A stretch of 64,000 bases of DNA from Arthrobacter sp. MYb229. Its GTDB lineage: Bacteria > Actinomycetota > Actinomycetes > Actinomycetales > Micrococcaceae. Both the position numbers and the translations under genes were made by a program. Position 1 is the stretch's first letter; every line of letters starts with the position of its first letter. The notes below the pieces were generated by a model, which made no database searches, was not told where the DNA came from, and saw only the letters and a program-made list of their open reading frames with translations. The stretch lies in assembly GCF_002975405.1 (NCBI RefSeq), contig NZ_PCPS01000003.1, positions 186,001-250,000 on the forward strand. The letters run 5' to 3'. Positions 52,766 through 60,781 of this stretch are shown here, piece after piece.

Positions 52766-54406
52766 TTAGCCGTTGCTCTTCCAGGCGCCCTGGAAGATTG
52801 GTGCGGTGCCGGAGGTGAAGTCGATGTGCGCGTCCTTGTTGGCGCCGTACACCTGCACTTCGTCCCACAACACGAGGGTCAATGCCTTGTCCAGTACCAG
52901 CGCGCGCTGCTCCTCGCCGATGAGCTCCAGATGCTCTTCTTCGGTGGTCGCCGCCTGCTCACGGGTGAACAATTCGTTCAGTTCCTTGTCGGCGTTCAGC
53001 GTCTGGTTATTTGTCGCCGGCGCGTAGACCGGCCCCAGACCGCCGTAGGCGAACTGGCGGGTTCCGAAGAATTCGATCTGGTCATCGACCATGGCGTTGG
53101 TCAAAAATGAATTGTCCGCAGCACGGTTGACCAGCTGCACTCCGATCTCCCGCCATTGCTGTTCGATCAGCTCGAAGGCCGGCTTGATGACCACGGAGTT
53201 ATTCGAGCTGGCCACCGTGATTTCAAGCTTCTTGCCGTCCTTCTCACGGATCCCGTCCGCGCCAACGCTCCAGCCCGCTTCTTCAAGCAAGGCCTTGGAC
53301 TTCTCCGGGTCATAGCCGAGCTCGGCAGACAGATCCACGAAGCCCGGTGCCTGGTGGTTGAGGATCGACCCTGCGAGCACATAGCTGTCCGAGAGGACCG
53401 TGTCCTTCAGCGCCTGGCGGTCGATTCCCACCTGCAACGCCTGGCGCACCTTGGTCTCGGCCAGCTTGCCCGAACCGATTCGAATCGCGGCATGGTTGGT
53501 AGTCAGGTCCACGCCTTGGGCGGCGAAGATCTGCCCGCCTCCGGCACTGAGCACCTCTTCGTCAACGGGCTGCAGTCCGCGGACCAAATCGACCTGGCCG
53601 GACTGCGCCGCGCCGGCCCGGTGGGCAACTTCTGGCAGGTACTTGACGACCAGTTTTTCAAGGTATGCGTCACCCTGGTTTGCTGCGGTTTCCGGGGCCC
53701 AGGCGTAGTCATCGCGGCTGGTGAAGACGACTTCTTCATCTGGCTTTTCGGATTCGAAGACGAACGGTCCGGAACCGACGATCTGCGATATTGCGGTTTG
53801 CCCTGCATTGTCCAGTTCCAGTGTGCCCGGGGATACCAGCCCGGCGGTCACCGAGGAGGTGGAGCGCAGGAAGTTCGCATCCGGGCGCTTCAGGGTCACC
53901 TTGACCTGGTTCGCGCCGACGACCTCGGAGCTCTTGTAGGCTGAAAAGTCGACGTTCGGTTGAATCTGCGCGGACTCTACGCCTAAGCCAAGCGCGTCCA
54001 GATTTTTCTTGACCGCTTCGGCATCCAGGGCCGTGCCGTCTGAGAATGTGACGCCATCACGAATGGTGAAGGTGAATTCGGTCTGTGCCTTATTGGCGGT
54101 GAATTCGGAGGCGATCCAGCCTACGAGCTTGCCGGATTCGGTATCAAAATAGGTCAACCGATCCAGCACCGAGTTCAGCACATTCGCCTTCTCGTAGAAG
54201 CGAGCGGCCTGGGTCTGCCAGTTGTTGATCGGGGTTACCTCGGCAAAGGTGAACGTTCCTCCCTCTACCGGGGCGCCTGCTTCCGCGGAAGCTGCCGGCT
54301 CGGAGCTCTCCGCGGTGGATGCGCTGTTGCCGCCACAGGCGGTCAGCGAAAGACCTAGAACTGCGAGTAGTGCTGCGGCCTTCAGGCTCAGTGGTGTGTT
54401 GCGCAT
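52766..54406 (-). CDS. ABC importer substrate-binding lipoprotein (SBP family 5)
   Basis: The extracytoplasmic receptor of the importer. The 546-residue protein has a lipoprotein signal (LLAVLGLSLTAC) and the family 5 fold of DppA/OppA/NikA proteins (FTFTIRDGVTFSDGTALDAEAVKKNL, in part, and ALQVGIDRQALKDTV). The ligand is unknown; given its SAM-riboswitch leader and its operon with sulfur-oxidising flavoenzymes, an organosulfur compound is more likely than a plain peptide. First gene of the operon. Confidence 0.92.
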   Translation of the reverse strand: MRNTPLSLKAAALLAVLGLSLTACGGNSASTAESSEPAASAEAGAPVEGGTFTFAEVTPINNWQTQAARFYEKANVLNSVLDRLTYFDTESGKLVGWIASEFTANKAQTEFTFTIRDGVTFSDGTALDAEAVKKNLDALGLGVESAQIQPNVDFSAYKSSEVVGANQVKVTLKRPDANFLRSTSSVTAGLVSPGTLELDNAGQTAISQIVGSGPFVFESEKPDEEVVFTSRDDYAWAPETAANQGDAYLEKLVVKYLPEVAHRAGAAQSGQVDLVRGLQPVDEEVLSAGGGQIFAAQGVDLTTNHAAIRIGSGKLAETKVRQALQVGIDRQALKDTVLSDSYVLAGSILNHQAPGFVDLSAELGYDPEKSKALLEEAGWSVGADGIREKDGKKLEITVASSNNSVVIKPAFELIEQQWREIGVQLVNRAADNSFLTNAMVDDQIEFFGTRQFAYGGLGPVYAPATNNQTLNADKELNELFTREQAATTEEEHLELIGEEQRALVLDKALTLVLWDEVQVYGANKDAHIDFTSGTAPIFQGAWKSNG

Positions 54407-54531
54407 TTTCTGGTGTTCCTCTCGGTAATTTCCCGAGGATTACGCCGAAATCCCGATCCTGCCGCGGTATTGCGGGGCGGGAAGAAGGCAGACTTCTCCC
54501 CTGTGCGGACCGTTGCGAAATCTAGCAATCT

Positions 54532-54616
54532 CCATCGGTCCTGGCCTTAGCACCGCTCCCTGCCGGGATGGTTGCTGCAACGTCAACGAGCCAGGTCTCT
54601 CGGTCGCTCTGGATGG
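54532..54616 (-). promoter_or_regulatory. SAM riboswitch (SAM-I/IV clan) upstream of the ABC/monooxygenase operon
   Basis: Read on the minus strand: P1 CCATC/GATGG, then CAGAG, P2 GCGAC pairing with GTTGC, the core GAGAGA, a P2 loop CCTGGC, GCAGCAACC, a P3 stem, and GGTGCTA followed by GGCCAGG, which can pair with the P2 loop as the pseudoknot. No P4 hairpin lies between P3 and P1, so it fits the SAM-IV or SAM-I/IV-variant class better than canonical SAM-I. A 125-nt leader follows; the switching device is unclear, though a CTCGG/CCGAG hairpin adjoins the ribosome site. Confidence 0.85.
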
Positions 54617-54679
54617 TTATCATTCGGTGTCTTTGCCGAACAATTTAAGTCTGCGCGCGCAGGTGCGGTGTGACCAACC

Positions 54680-54779
54680 ATGACGTTATATACGCGTCAC
54701 GAAGTCATCCCAATACACACTTTGGGGCAAAAACAGGCCCTGAAGCCGGTCACGAAACGTCATAAGTCAGTTCGTGACG
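54680..54779 (-). promoter_or_regulatory. Palindromes in the upstream control region of the ABC operon
   Basis: ATGACG-N9-CGTCAC (54680-54700) lies in a stretch (CAACCATGACGTTATATACG and on) that recurs almost unchanged at 57891-57925 ahead of metN. A second inverted repeat, CGTCA-N12-TGACG (54758-54779), has its counterpart at 57974-57995. Both lie upstream of the riboswitch, where an activator or repressor would bind. Confidence 0.65.
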
Positions 54780-54871
54780 CTGCTGAAAAGATTTCCTTGA
54801 CAGCAGTATCCCCGGCCCCGCGTGATCAAGGGTGGATTTGCTCGCTCGCCAACGAAACATTCGGGATAAAA

Positions 54872-54916
54872 GCGAACGGCCAGCCCGAACCTCTCTGGTT
54901 CAGGCTGGCCGTTCGC
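54872..54916 (-). terminator. Terminator after metQ
   Basis: GCGAACGGCCAGCC and GAACC pair with GGTTC and GGCTGGCCGTTCGC (one-base mismatch inside). On the minus strand the stem is followed by TTTTATC. It separates metNIQ from the next operon's control region. Confidence 0.92.
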
Positions 54917-54935
54917 ATAGTTCCAGTGAGCGGCC

Positions 54936-55847
54936 CTACTCGGCGGATACCGGAGTCAGCACTCCTTGGACCAACGGATCCTCGGTGTTCTTCAGGTATT
55001 CCTGCAGTCTTGGATCGGAGAACACCTCGATTAGCTTGGCTGCATCGGCAGTTTTGGAGAACTCGGTGCCGAAGATCAGCTTGGAGGCGAAGGTTCTAGG
55101 CGGTTCCGGGAACAGGATTCCCTTGTCGCGGCCGACCTTTCCGGCATCGAACTGCGACACGTATCCGATGGCTGCATCCACATCGTCTAGCATGCGCGGC
55201 ATGGCGAGGAGGTCTGCTTCCTTCAGCTCGAAGCCGCGCGGGTTGTCAACCACGTCGGCCATCTTCGCGGTACGCGGTTCGATGTCGGGGTTCAGGCCGA
55301 GCAGTCCCTCGCGCTCCAGGAGCCAAAGCGCTTGCCCCTGGTTGGCGACGTCGTTAGGCAGGAGCAGCGTCGACCCCTCGGGGAGAACCTCGACCGATTC
55401 GTAGCGGGTGGAATACAGACCGAAGCCCCATTGGTACAGTTCAACGGTTGGCGTCAATTCCACGCCGGCGGCTTCTGCCGATTGCCGCATGTACCACTCA
55501 TGTTCAAAGATGGTCGCGTCGAACTGCCCTTCGGCCACGGCGCGGTTCGCCTGGATTGGATCCTGAAGCCCAATGGGTTCTATCTCGATTCCATAATCCG
55601 GCGCGATGGTCTCGGCCACGAATTTCAGGATCTTCTCTTCCCCGGCCATTGCCGGTTCAAAATGGACCTTGAAATTCGTTTTGCCGGGCTCGGTGGACGC
55701 GAGCGCTGGAGCGGACTTTTGCTGAACCAGCAACGCGCCAAGGACGAGCGCCACAATGGTCGCGCATGCCGCGATGGTCCAAGGCAGTTTCGCGGTGTTT
55801 TTACGCAGAGTGAAGCCATGGTCATGGCCTTTGGGTGAAGTCGTCAT
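54936..55847 (-). CDS. metQ: Methionine ABC transporter substrate-binding protein MetQ
   Basis: A NlpA/MetQ-family receptor for methionine. The 303-residue protein shows the fold (LKFVAETIAPDYGIEIEPIG, QANRAVAEGQFDATIFEHEWYM in part, LPNDVANQGQALWLLEREGLL, DVDAAIGYVSQFDAG). It has no lipobox; instead residues about 24-43 (TIAACATIVALVLGALLV) form a TM segment after a 20-residue cytoplasmic start, so it is probably anchored by an uncleaved or Sec-cleaved helix. GAGAAG precedes ATG 55847. Last gene of the metNIQ operon. Confidence 0.92.
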   Translation of the reverse strand: MTTSPKGHDHGFTLRKNTAKLPWTIAACATIVALVLGALLVQQKSAPALASTEPGKTNFKVHFEPAMAGEEKILKFVAETIAPDYGIEIEPIGLQDPIQANRAVAEGQFDATIFEHEWYMRQSAEAAGVELTPTVELYQWGFGLYSTRYESVEVLPEGSTLLLPNDVANQGQALWLLEREGLLGLNPDIEPRTAKMADVVDNPRGFELKEADLLAMPRMLDDVDAAIGYVSQFDAGKVGRDKGILFPEPPRTFASKLIFGTEFSKTADAAKLIEVFSDPRLQEYLKNTEDPLVQGVLTPVSAE

Positions 55848-55872
55848 GTTCTTCTCGTTTGTTCTAGGGCGC

Positions 55873-56568
55873 TTAGGGGCGGGCCAGCGCGCGGGCGATG
55901 CGATCGCCGAGGAATTGGACTGCTTGCACGGTCAGAATGAGCGCAAGGATCGTGGCAAGCATGACATTCATGTCGAACCGCTGATAGCCGTAGGTGACCG
56001 CCAGATAGCCGATGCCGCCGGCCCCGATGGTTCCCGCGATGGCCGAATACTCGACCATCGAGATGGTGTTCAGCGTGACGGCGGAGGCCAGGGCGGGCAG
56101 CGCCTCACGGATCTGGGTTGCCCCGATGATTTGCAGCGGCGATCCACCGGTCACCAGCCCGACGGCCAGGTTCTCCTTAGGCAGATCATTGAGCGCGTTC
56201 TGCACGAGCCGCGCGAAGAAGGGAATGCCCGCAATGGTCATCGGCACCACTGCTGCCCAAATGCCGATGGTGGTTCCGGTCACCCATTTGGTGAATGGAA
56301 TAATCGCCGCCATCAAGACCAGGAACGGCAATGAGCGTCCCATGTTGACGAACCAGCTCAGTGCCGCATGGCTCTTGTCGTGCGGAAAGAGACCCTGCCG
56401 GTCGGTGTTGAACAGCGCCAAACCCATGATGCCGCCAAAAATGATCACCAAGACCATCACGATGCCGACCATTGCCCAGGTCTGTCCATAGGCAGGAAGC
56501 ATCAGGGCGGGCAGTTCGTTCCATGGGGTGTCGGTACCGACCGCTGCGCTTTCGGTTGGGATTCTCAT
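55873..56568 (-). CDS. metI: Methionine ABC transporter permease MetI
   Basis: The 231-residue permease has five TMs and the MetI pattern (MGRSLPFLVLMAAIIPFTKWVTGT in part; VTGGSPLQIIGATQIREALP as the ATPase-contact loop). ATG 56568 overlaps the metN stop as ATGA with GAGGTGG just upstream; the frame continuing to 56649 only reads through metN and is rejected. Confidence 0.93.
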   Translation of the reverse strand: MRIPTESAAVGTDTPWNELPALMLPAYGQTWAMVGIVMVLVIIFGGIMGLALFNTDRQGLFPHDKSHAALSWFVNMGRSLPFLVLMAAIIPFTKWVTGTTIGIWAAVVPMTIAGIPFFARLVQNALNDLPKENLAVGLVTGGSPLQIIGATQIREALPALASAVTLNTISMVEYSAIAGTIGAGGIGYLAVTYGYQRFDMNVMLATILALILTVQAVQFLGDRIARALARP

Positions 56569-57599
56569 ACCGCCACCTCGATGCGTTCCGCGCGGTCGGC
56601 CACACTCGCGAGGAGCTGCTGGGATCGTGGCGTGGCGCGCAATCCCCATCCAGCCAAGACGGCAATAGCTCGTTCTGCGGCAATGCCCGCGAGACCGATT
56701 TCAACGCGGCCCAGCGTTCCCTCGTGGTGTGCTTCCACGGAGCCACCGAGCAGCGCGACCCGCGCGCCATGTTCGGTTCCCAGCCGGGATATCCAGGCTG
56801 GGTCCACATTTGCCGCCTGGTAGGCCACGGTCAGCGTGAAGTCGTAGCCGGCGGGCACCAGATCGGGGCGCAATGGCAGAAGCTTTGAACCGGTCACCGA
56901 TCCCGGATCCGCTACCAGGCCTCGAAGTTCGCCGTACTCGGCGATTCGACCGCCATCGAGTTGCGCGACGCGGTCGGCGATATGGCGCACCACATCCATC
57001 TCGTGGGTGATCAAGATAATCGCCAAGCCCAAGTCGGTGCGCAGGGAATCAAGCAGTTCCAGCACCTGCGTGGTGGATTCCGGGTCGAGCCCCGAGGTTG
57101 CTTCATCGGAGAGCAGCAGACGCGGACGCAGCGCCAGCGCTCGGGCAATGCCCACGCGTTGGCGTTGGCCACCGGAAAGTTCTCCGGGGTACGAATTTGC
57201 CCAATCCGCCAGACCTACGCGATTCAGGAGTTCAGCGACCCGGTTTTCCATCTCGTGGTGGACTACTCCCAGGTTTCGCAGCGGCAACGCAACGTTTTCG
57301 GCTACCGTCATGCGGCGCAAAAGGGCCGAGTTCTGGAAGATCGTGCCGATGGCACGACGTTCGGCGCATAGTTCTTTGCCAGAGAGCACCGACAAGTCCT
57401 TGCCTTCTACCAGGATCTGACCGCTGCTGGGCTTTTCCAACAGCGAGATGCAATGGGACAAGGTGGACTTCCCGGCGCCTGAGGGCCCAACCACCGCGGT
57501 GATTGTCCCCGATTGAACGTCCAGGTCGATCCCCTTGAGGACCTCCACACGGCCCTGGGCCGTTTCGTAGTGCTTATGCAGCTGGCGAATCTCAATCAT
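56565..57599 (-). CDS. metN: Methionine ABC transporter ATPase MetN
   Basis: The 344-residue ATPase drives methionine uptake. Walker A GPSGAGKST, signature LSGGQRQRVGIARAL, Walker B LLLSDEATSGLD and switch His (LITHEMDVV) are present, and the C-terminal NIL-type domain (about 255-335) is the methionine sensor that gives trans-inhibition. ATG 57599 has no good Shine-Dalgarno of its own; the strong AAGGAG lies 33 bases upstream and serves the short frame at 57592-57627. First gene of metNIQ, under the riboswitch at 57749-57832. Confidence 0.94.
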   Translation of the reverse strand: MIEIRQLHKHYETAQGRVEVLKGIDLDVQSGTITAVVGPSGAGKSTLSHCISLLEKPSSGQILVEGKDLSVLSGKELCAERRAIGTIFQNSALLRRMTVAENVALPLRNLGVVHHEMENRVAELLNRVGLADWANSYPGELSGGQRQRVGIARALALRPRLLLSDEATSGLDPESTTQVLELLDSLRTDLGLAIILITHEMDVVRHIADRVAQLDGGRIAEYGELRGLVADPGSVTGSKLLPLRPDLVPAGYDFTLTVAYQAANVDPAWISRLGTEHGARVALLGGSVEAHHEGTLGRVEIGLAGIAAERAIAVLAGWGLRATPRSQQLLASVADRAERIEVAV

Positions 57600-57627
57600 G
57601 TGATCGTCCAGATAACGTCGTTTGCAT
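57592..57627 (-). CDS. Possible leader peptide overlapping the metN start (11 aa)
   Basis: AAGGAG (57633-57638, minus strand) is followed five bases later by an ATG that opens MQTTLSGRSHD and stops at TGA inside the metN start (ATGATTGA: metN begins at the ATG, the leader ends at the TGA). Ribosomes finishing the leader would be placed on the metN ATG, so metN translation may depend on it. Seen in sequence; function is inferred. Confidence 0.5.
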   Translation of the reverse strand: MQTTLSGRSHD

Positions 57628-57748
57628 TTGTTCTCCTTGGTGCTGGCACCGCGCAGAGTCTCAAACAGCGACGATCCACGGATTCAGGATGCCGCTGGCT
57701 TTCGCCAGGCTCTGAATCTCGGGAACAAAGCCGGTGTTTCAGACTGCT

Positions 57749-57832
57749 CCATCGGTCCTGGCTGTAGCACCGGCCCCGTGAGGGTGGTTGCTGCGACGTC
57801 GTTGAGCCAGGTCTCTCGGTCGCTCTGGATGG
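57749..57832 (-). promoter_or_regulatory. SAM riboswitch (SAM-I/IV clan) upstream of metNIQ
   Basis: Same architecture as at 54532: P1 CCATC/GATGG, P2 GCGAC/GTCGC, GAGAGA core, loop CCTGGCT with pseudoknot partner AGCCAGG, GCAGCAACC and GGTGCTAC, no P4. P2 and P3 bases differ from the other copies in ways that keep pairing. A 120-nt stretch with a further hairpin (GATTCAG/CTGAATC around TGGC-GAAA-GCCA, about 57680-57717) lies before the leader peptide and may be the expression platform. Confidence 0.88.
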
Positions 57833-57895
57833 TTACCATTCGATAGGTGAATCGAACAGTTTCAGTCTGTGCCCGTGCCCGCTTCGTGAACAACC

Positions 57896-57995
57896 ATGAC
57901 GTTATATACGCGTCATGAAGTCGACCTCGGTGCGCAGATCGGCGGAAAACCGGCCATAAATGCGCGACTCACCCGTCATATGTCGCCACGTGACG
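57896..57995 (-). promoter_or_regulatory. Palindromes in the metNIQ upstream control region
   Basis: ATGACG-N9-CGTCAT (57896-57916) is a perfect 6-bp inverted repeat; CGTCA-N12-TGACG (57974-57995) is a second. Both, with their flanks, recur ahead of the other sulfur operon at 54680-54779, with the same order and similar spacing to the riboswitch. Confidence 0.65.
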
Positions 57996-58111
57996 ACGCT
58001 GAATTCGCATCTTGACTCAGGAGAACTCGGCGGGTGCGAGGACGCCCCTGGGCCTGAACGCAAAGCAAGCTTCCAGAACCGAAAGGTGGAGATGAATTAG
58101 GTGCCTGGAAG

Positions 58112-58627
58112 CTAGCTGCGCGGCCAGACCACTTCGAAGCGTTCGCACACGATCCGCTCACCGGGCACGCCGGTCATTGCCGGTTCCCACTGCTTGGCGA
58201 AATCTGCCTGCTGCGTCCGTTTCCAGAACTTTTCGTGTTCCCGGCGCCAGCTGGCCAGACTACGGTCATCCTCGCCCTCGGCAAAGGCAAAATCTGCATC
58301 CACCTGGTCGAATGATTTCAGCGTCACCTCGCTGGTACGCAGGATAATTTTCGGTGTCCCGGAGCCGTCGCAGGCGATCCAGTGCGAACCGACCCGCGGA
58401 AGCGGTTCGTTCTCGGCAAGGTACTCGTTTTCAAGGCTTGAGGTGGCACGTTTCTGCCCGTGGGTTACCTGATGCAGCAGTGCCTCGGCGAGCTCAGCGC
58501 TGTCTCCGAAGTATTCCACCACGTAGTCGCCCGGATCGGTGGCACAGCTGTTTCGGTAGTCAGCCCACATTTGCGCGGCGGCGGCGAGATCTACCGGGGG
58601 CAGCTCGGAGGTAGGTTCATTGCTCAT
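58112..58627 (-). CDS. ASCH-domain protein
   Basis: The 171-residue protein has the ASCH beta-barrel pattern: HQVTHGQKRATSSLENEYLAENE (in part; the GxKRAT motif), GSHWIACDGSGTPKIILRTSEV, FDQVDADFAFAEGEDDRSL, and ERFEVVW at the end. ASCH domains bind RNA or modified nucleosides; some are amidohydrolases. It is monocistronic and unrelated by motif to the sulfur genes around it. Confidence 0.9.
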   Translation of the reverse strand: MSNEPTSELPPVDLAAAAQMWADYRNSCATDPGDYVVEYFGDSAELAEALLHQVTHGQKRATSSLENEYLAENEPLPRVGSHWIACDGSGTPKIILRTSEVTLKSFDQVDADFAFAEGEDDRSLASWRREHEKFWKRTQQADFAKQWEPAMTGVPGERIVCERFEVVWPRS

Positions 58628-58876
58628 TCTCCTAGCCTAAACGCAGTCCGGCCACCGAAGCTGCTGTATTCGGTGGCCGGATCGCTGGCTGCCGCGGTGG
58701 CGGCATGCCCTCCGAAGCCCTTGAGGCGACGGCGGTGAATCCGACGCTAGTGAAGTCTTCACCTGAGCGTAATGAGCGACAAGCATGCGCGGTGACGCGT
58801 GTCACAGCCTAAGTCTCAGGTGCTTCTCCCGTAAATTGGCGCTTGCTTCATCCCCACCTTTTCAGGAGATCAAAGT

Positions 58877-60700
58877 ATGTCACGAGCAAGTACGAGAGCT
58901 ATCGCCAGCGCCGCGGCACTGGCGCTGGGACTGGGAACTTTCACCGCCCTTCCGGCCAGCGCCGATCCCAGGGCGACCGACAAAACGCCTACGGCCAAAG
59001 GCAGCGGCGGCGCAGTCTCCTCCGTAGACCCGGAAGCGACCGCCGCCGGAATCGAGATCCTGCGCAAAGGCGGCAACGCGGTTGATGCGGCGGTCGCAAC
59101 GGCGGCCGCGCTGGGCGTGACCGAGCCTTATAGCGCGGGCATCGGCGGCGGCGGCTACTTCATGTACTACGACGCGAAAACCGGAAAAATCAGCACCATC
59201 GACGGCCGGGAGACCGCACCGGCAGCAATGCCCCAAGATGCCTTCATCGATCCGGAAACCGGCGAGCCCTACAACTTCACTCCCGAACTGGTGACCAGCG
59301 GCGTGGCGGTCGGCGTGCCCGGCACCCTGGCCACCTGGCAGCGCGCGCTGGACAATTGGGGTTCCCAAAGCCTGAAGAAAGTTCTGCACCCAGCCACCCA
59401 GGTAGCTTCACGCGGCTTCGTTGTCGATGAAACATTCCGCGAACAGACCCTGGATAACAAGGAACGCTTCGCGACCTTCGGCTCCACCAGCGAGCTATTC
59501 CTGCCCGATGGCGATGCGCCGCACGTTGGCAGCATCTTCAAGAACCCGGATCTTGCCCAGACCTACCGGTTGCTGGCGAAGCAGGGCCCCTCGGCGTTCT
59601 ACCAGGGCGAAATGGCCGAAGAAATATCCCAGACGGTGCAGGCTCCGCCCACGTCCGCGGACACCGAACTCCCGGTTCCGGCTGGCTATGTGAGCACCGC
59701 CGATCTCGCGGACTACGAGGTCGTGGAGCAGCAGCCAACCCAGGTCAGCTACCGCGGCCTCGATGTTTACGGCATGGCTCCATCCTCCAGCGGAGGAACC
59801 ACCATCGGTGAATCGCTGAATGTTCTCGGCGAGTTCGACCTCGCCGGCATGGAGCGGCCCACCGCGCTTCATCACTACTTCGAGGCGACAGCCCTGGCCT
59901 ACGCCGACCGTGGCAAGTTTGTCGGCGACCCGGCCTTTGTGGATGTTCCCACCGAAATCCTGACCGACAAGCTCTTCGGCGTCGACCGGGCGTGCGCGGT
60001 AAACCCCGAACAGGCCGCGGAGAAGCCGGTGGCTCCGGGCGATATCGAGGGCTATGACGGAGTGTGCCCTGCGGCAACCAGCGAGCCGGTGGTTGAGCAG
60101 GATACCGAGAATATCTCCACCACCCACCTTTCGGTGGTGGACCGCTGGGGCAATGTCGTCTCCTACACCCTGACCATCGAGCAGACCGGAGGTTCGGGCA
60201 TCGTGGTGCCCGAGCGCGGCTTCCTGCTGAACAACGAGCTGACCGATTTCTCCACGGTGTACGATCCCGCCGACCCGAACCGGATCGAGCCGGGCAAGCG
60301 TCCGCGCTCCTCGATGGCGCCCACGATCGTGCTGCGCGATGGCGAACCGATGCTCGCCATCGGCTCCCCCGGCGGCTCCACCATCATCACCACGGTGCTG
60401 CAGACCCTGGTGAACCGCATTGACCTGGGCATGGATCTGAGCGAAGCCATCGCGGCCCCGCGCGCCTCGCAGCGCAATACCGCGGCGGTGACGGCGGAGC
60501 CCGAATTCATCGAGGCCTATGGGCCGGCGCTTGAGGCTTTCGGGCACAAGCTCACCGCCGCCGGTGATTCCTTCACCCCGCAGGCTGAGATCGGTGCGGT
60601 TGAGGCGGTGGAAATCGCCGCAGACGGGACCTTGATCGCGGCGGCTGAACCAAACCGCCGCGGAGGCGGTTCGGCCATGGTGGTGAACCCGGCCAAATAG
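58877..60700 (+). CDS. ggt: Gamma-glutamyltransferase, secreted
   Basis: It removes the gamma-glutamyl group from glutathione and related peptides outside the cell. The 607-residue precursor has a signal peptide cleaved near PASADP, a large-subunit core (GGNAVDAAVATAAALGVTEP, GIGGGGYFMYYD) and the autoprocessing site before T415 in ISTTHLSVVD, giving a small subunit of about 193 residues with the GSPGGSTI motif. AGGAG precedes ATG 58877. Its place among SAM-controlled sulfur operons suggests release of cysteinylglycine as a sulfur source; no riboswitch precedes it. Confidence 0.95.
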   Translation: MSRASTRAIASAAALALGLGTFTALPASADPRATDKTPTAKGSGGAVSSVDPEATAAGIEILRKGGNAVDAAVATAAALGVTEPYSAGIGGGGYFMYYDAKTGKISTIDGRETAPAAMPQDAFIDPETGEPYNFTPELVTSGVAVGVPGTLATWQRALDNWGSQSLKKVLHPATQVASRGFVVDETFREQTLDNKERFATFGSTSELFLPDGDAPHVGSIFKNPDLAQTYRLLAKQGPSAFYQGEMAEEISQTVQAPPTSADTELPVPAGYVSTADLADYEVVEQQPTQVSYRGLDVYGMAPSSSGGTTIGESLNVLGEFDLAGMERPTALHHYFEATALAYADRGKFVGDPAFVDVPTEILTDKLFGVDRACAVNPEQAAEKPVAPGDIEGYDGVCPAATSEPVVEQDTENISTTHLSVVDRWGNVVSYTLTIEQTGGSGIVVPERGFLLNNELTDFSTVYDPADPNRIEPGKRPRSSMAPTIVLRDGEPMLAIGSPGGSTIITTVLQTLVNRIDLGMDLSEAIAAPRASQRNTAAVTAEPEFIEAYGPALEAFGHKLTAAGDSFTPQAEIGAVEAVEIAADGTLIAAAEPNRRGGGSAMVVNPAK

Positions 60701-60705
60701 CCGTT

Positions 60706-60758
60706 AAAGCCAGCGAGTCCCCGCGGAATTCAACATTTCGCGGGGACTCGCTGGCTTT
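60706..60758. terminator. Bidirectional terminator, ggt / monooxygenase
   Basis: A 20-bp perfect stem (60706-60725 with 60739-60758), AAA at one foot and TTT at the other, between two convergent genes. Confidence 0.9.
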
Positions 60759-60781
60759 GCTAGCGCTTGATCTTCAAGGAT

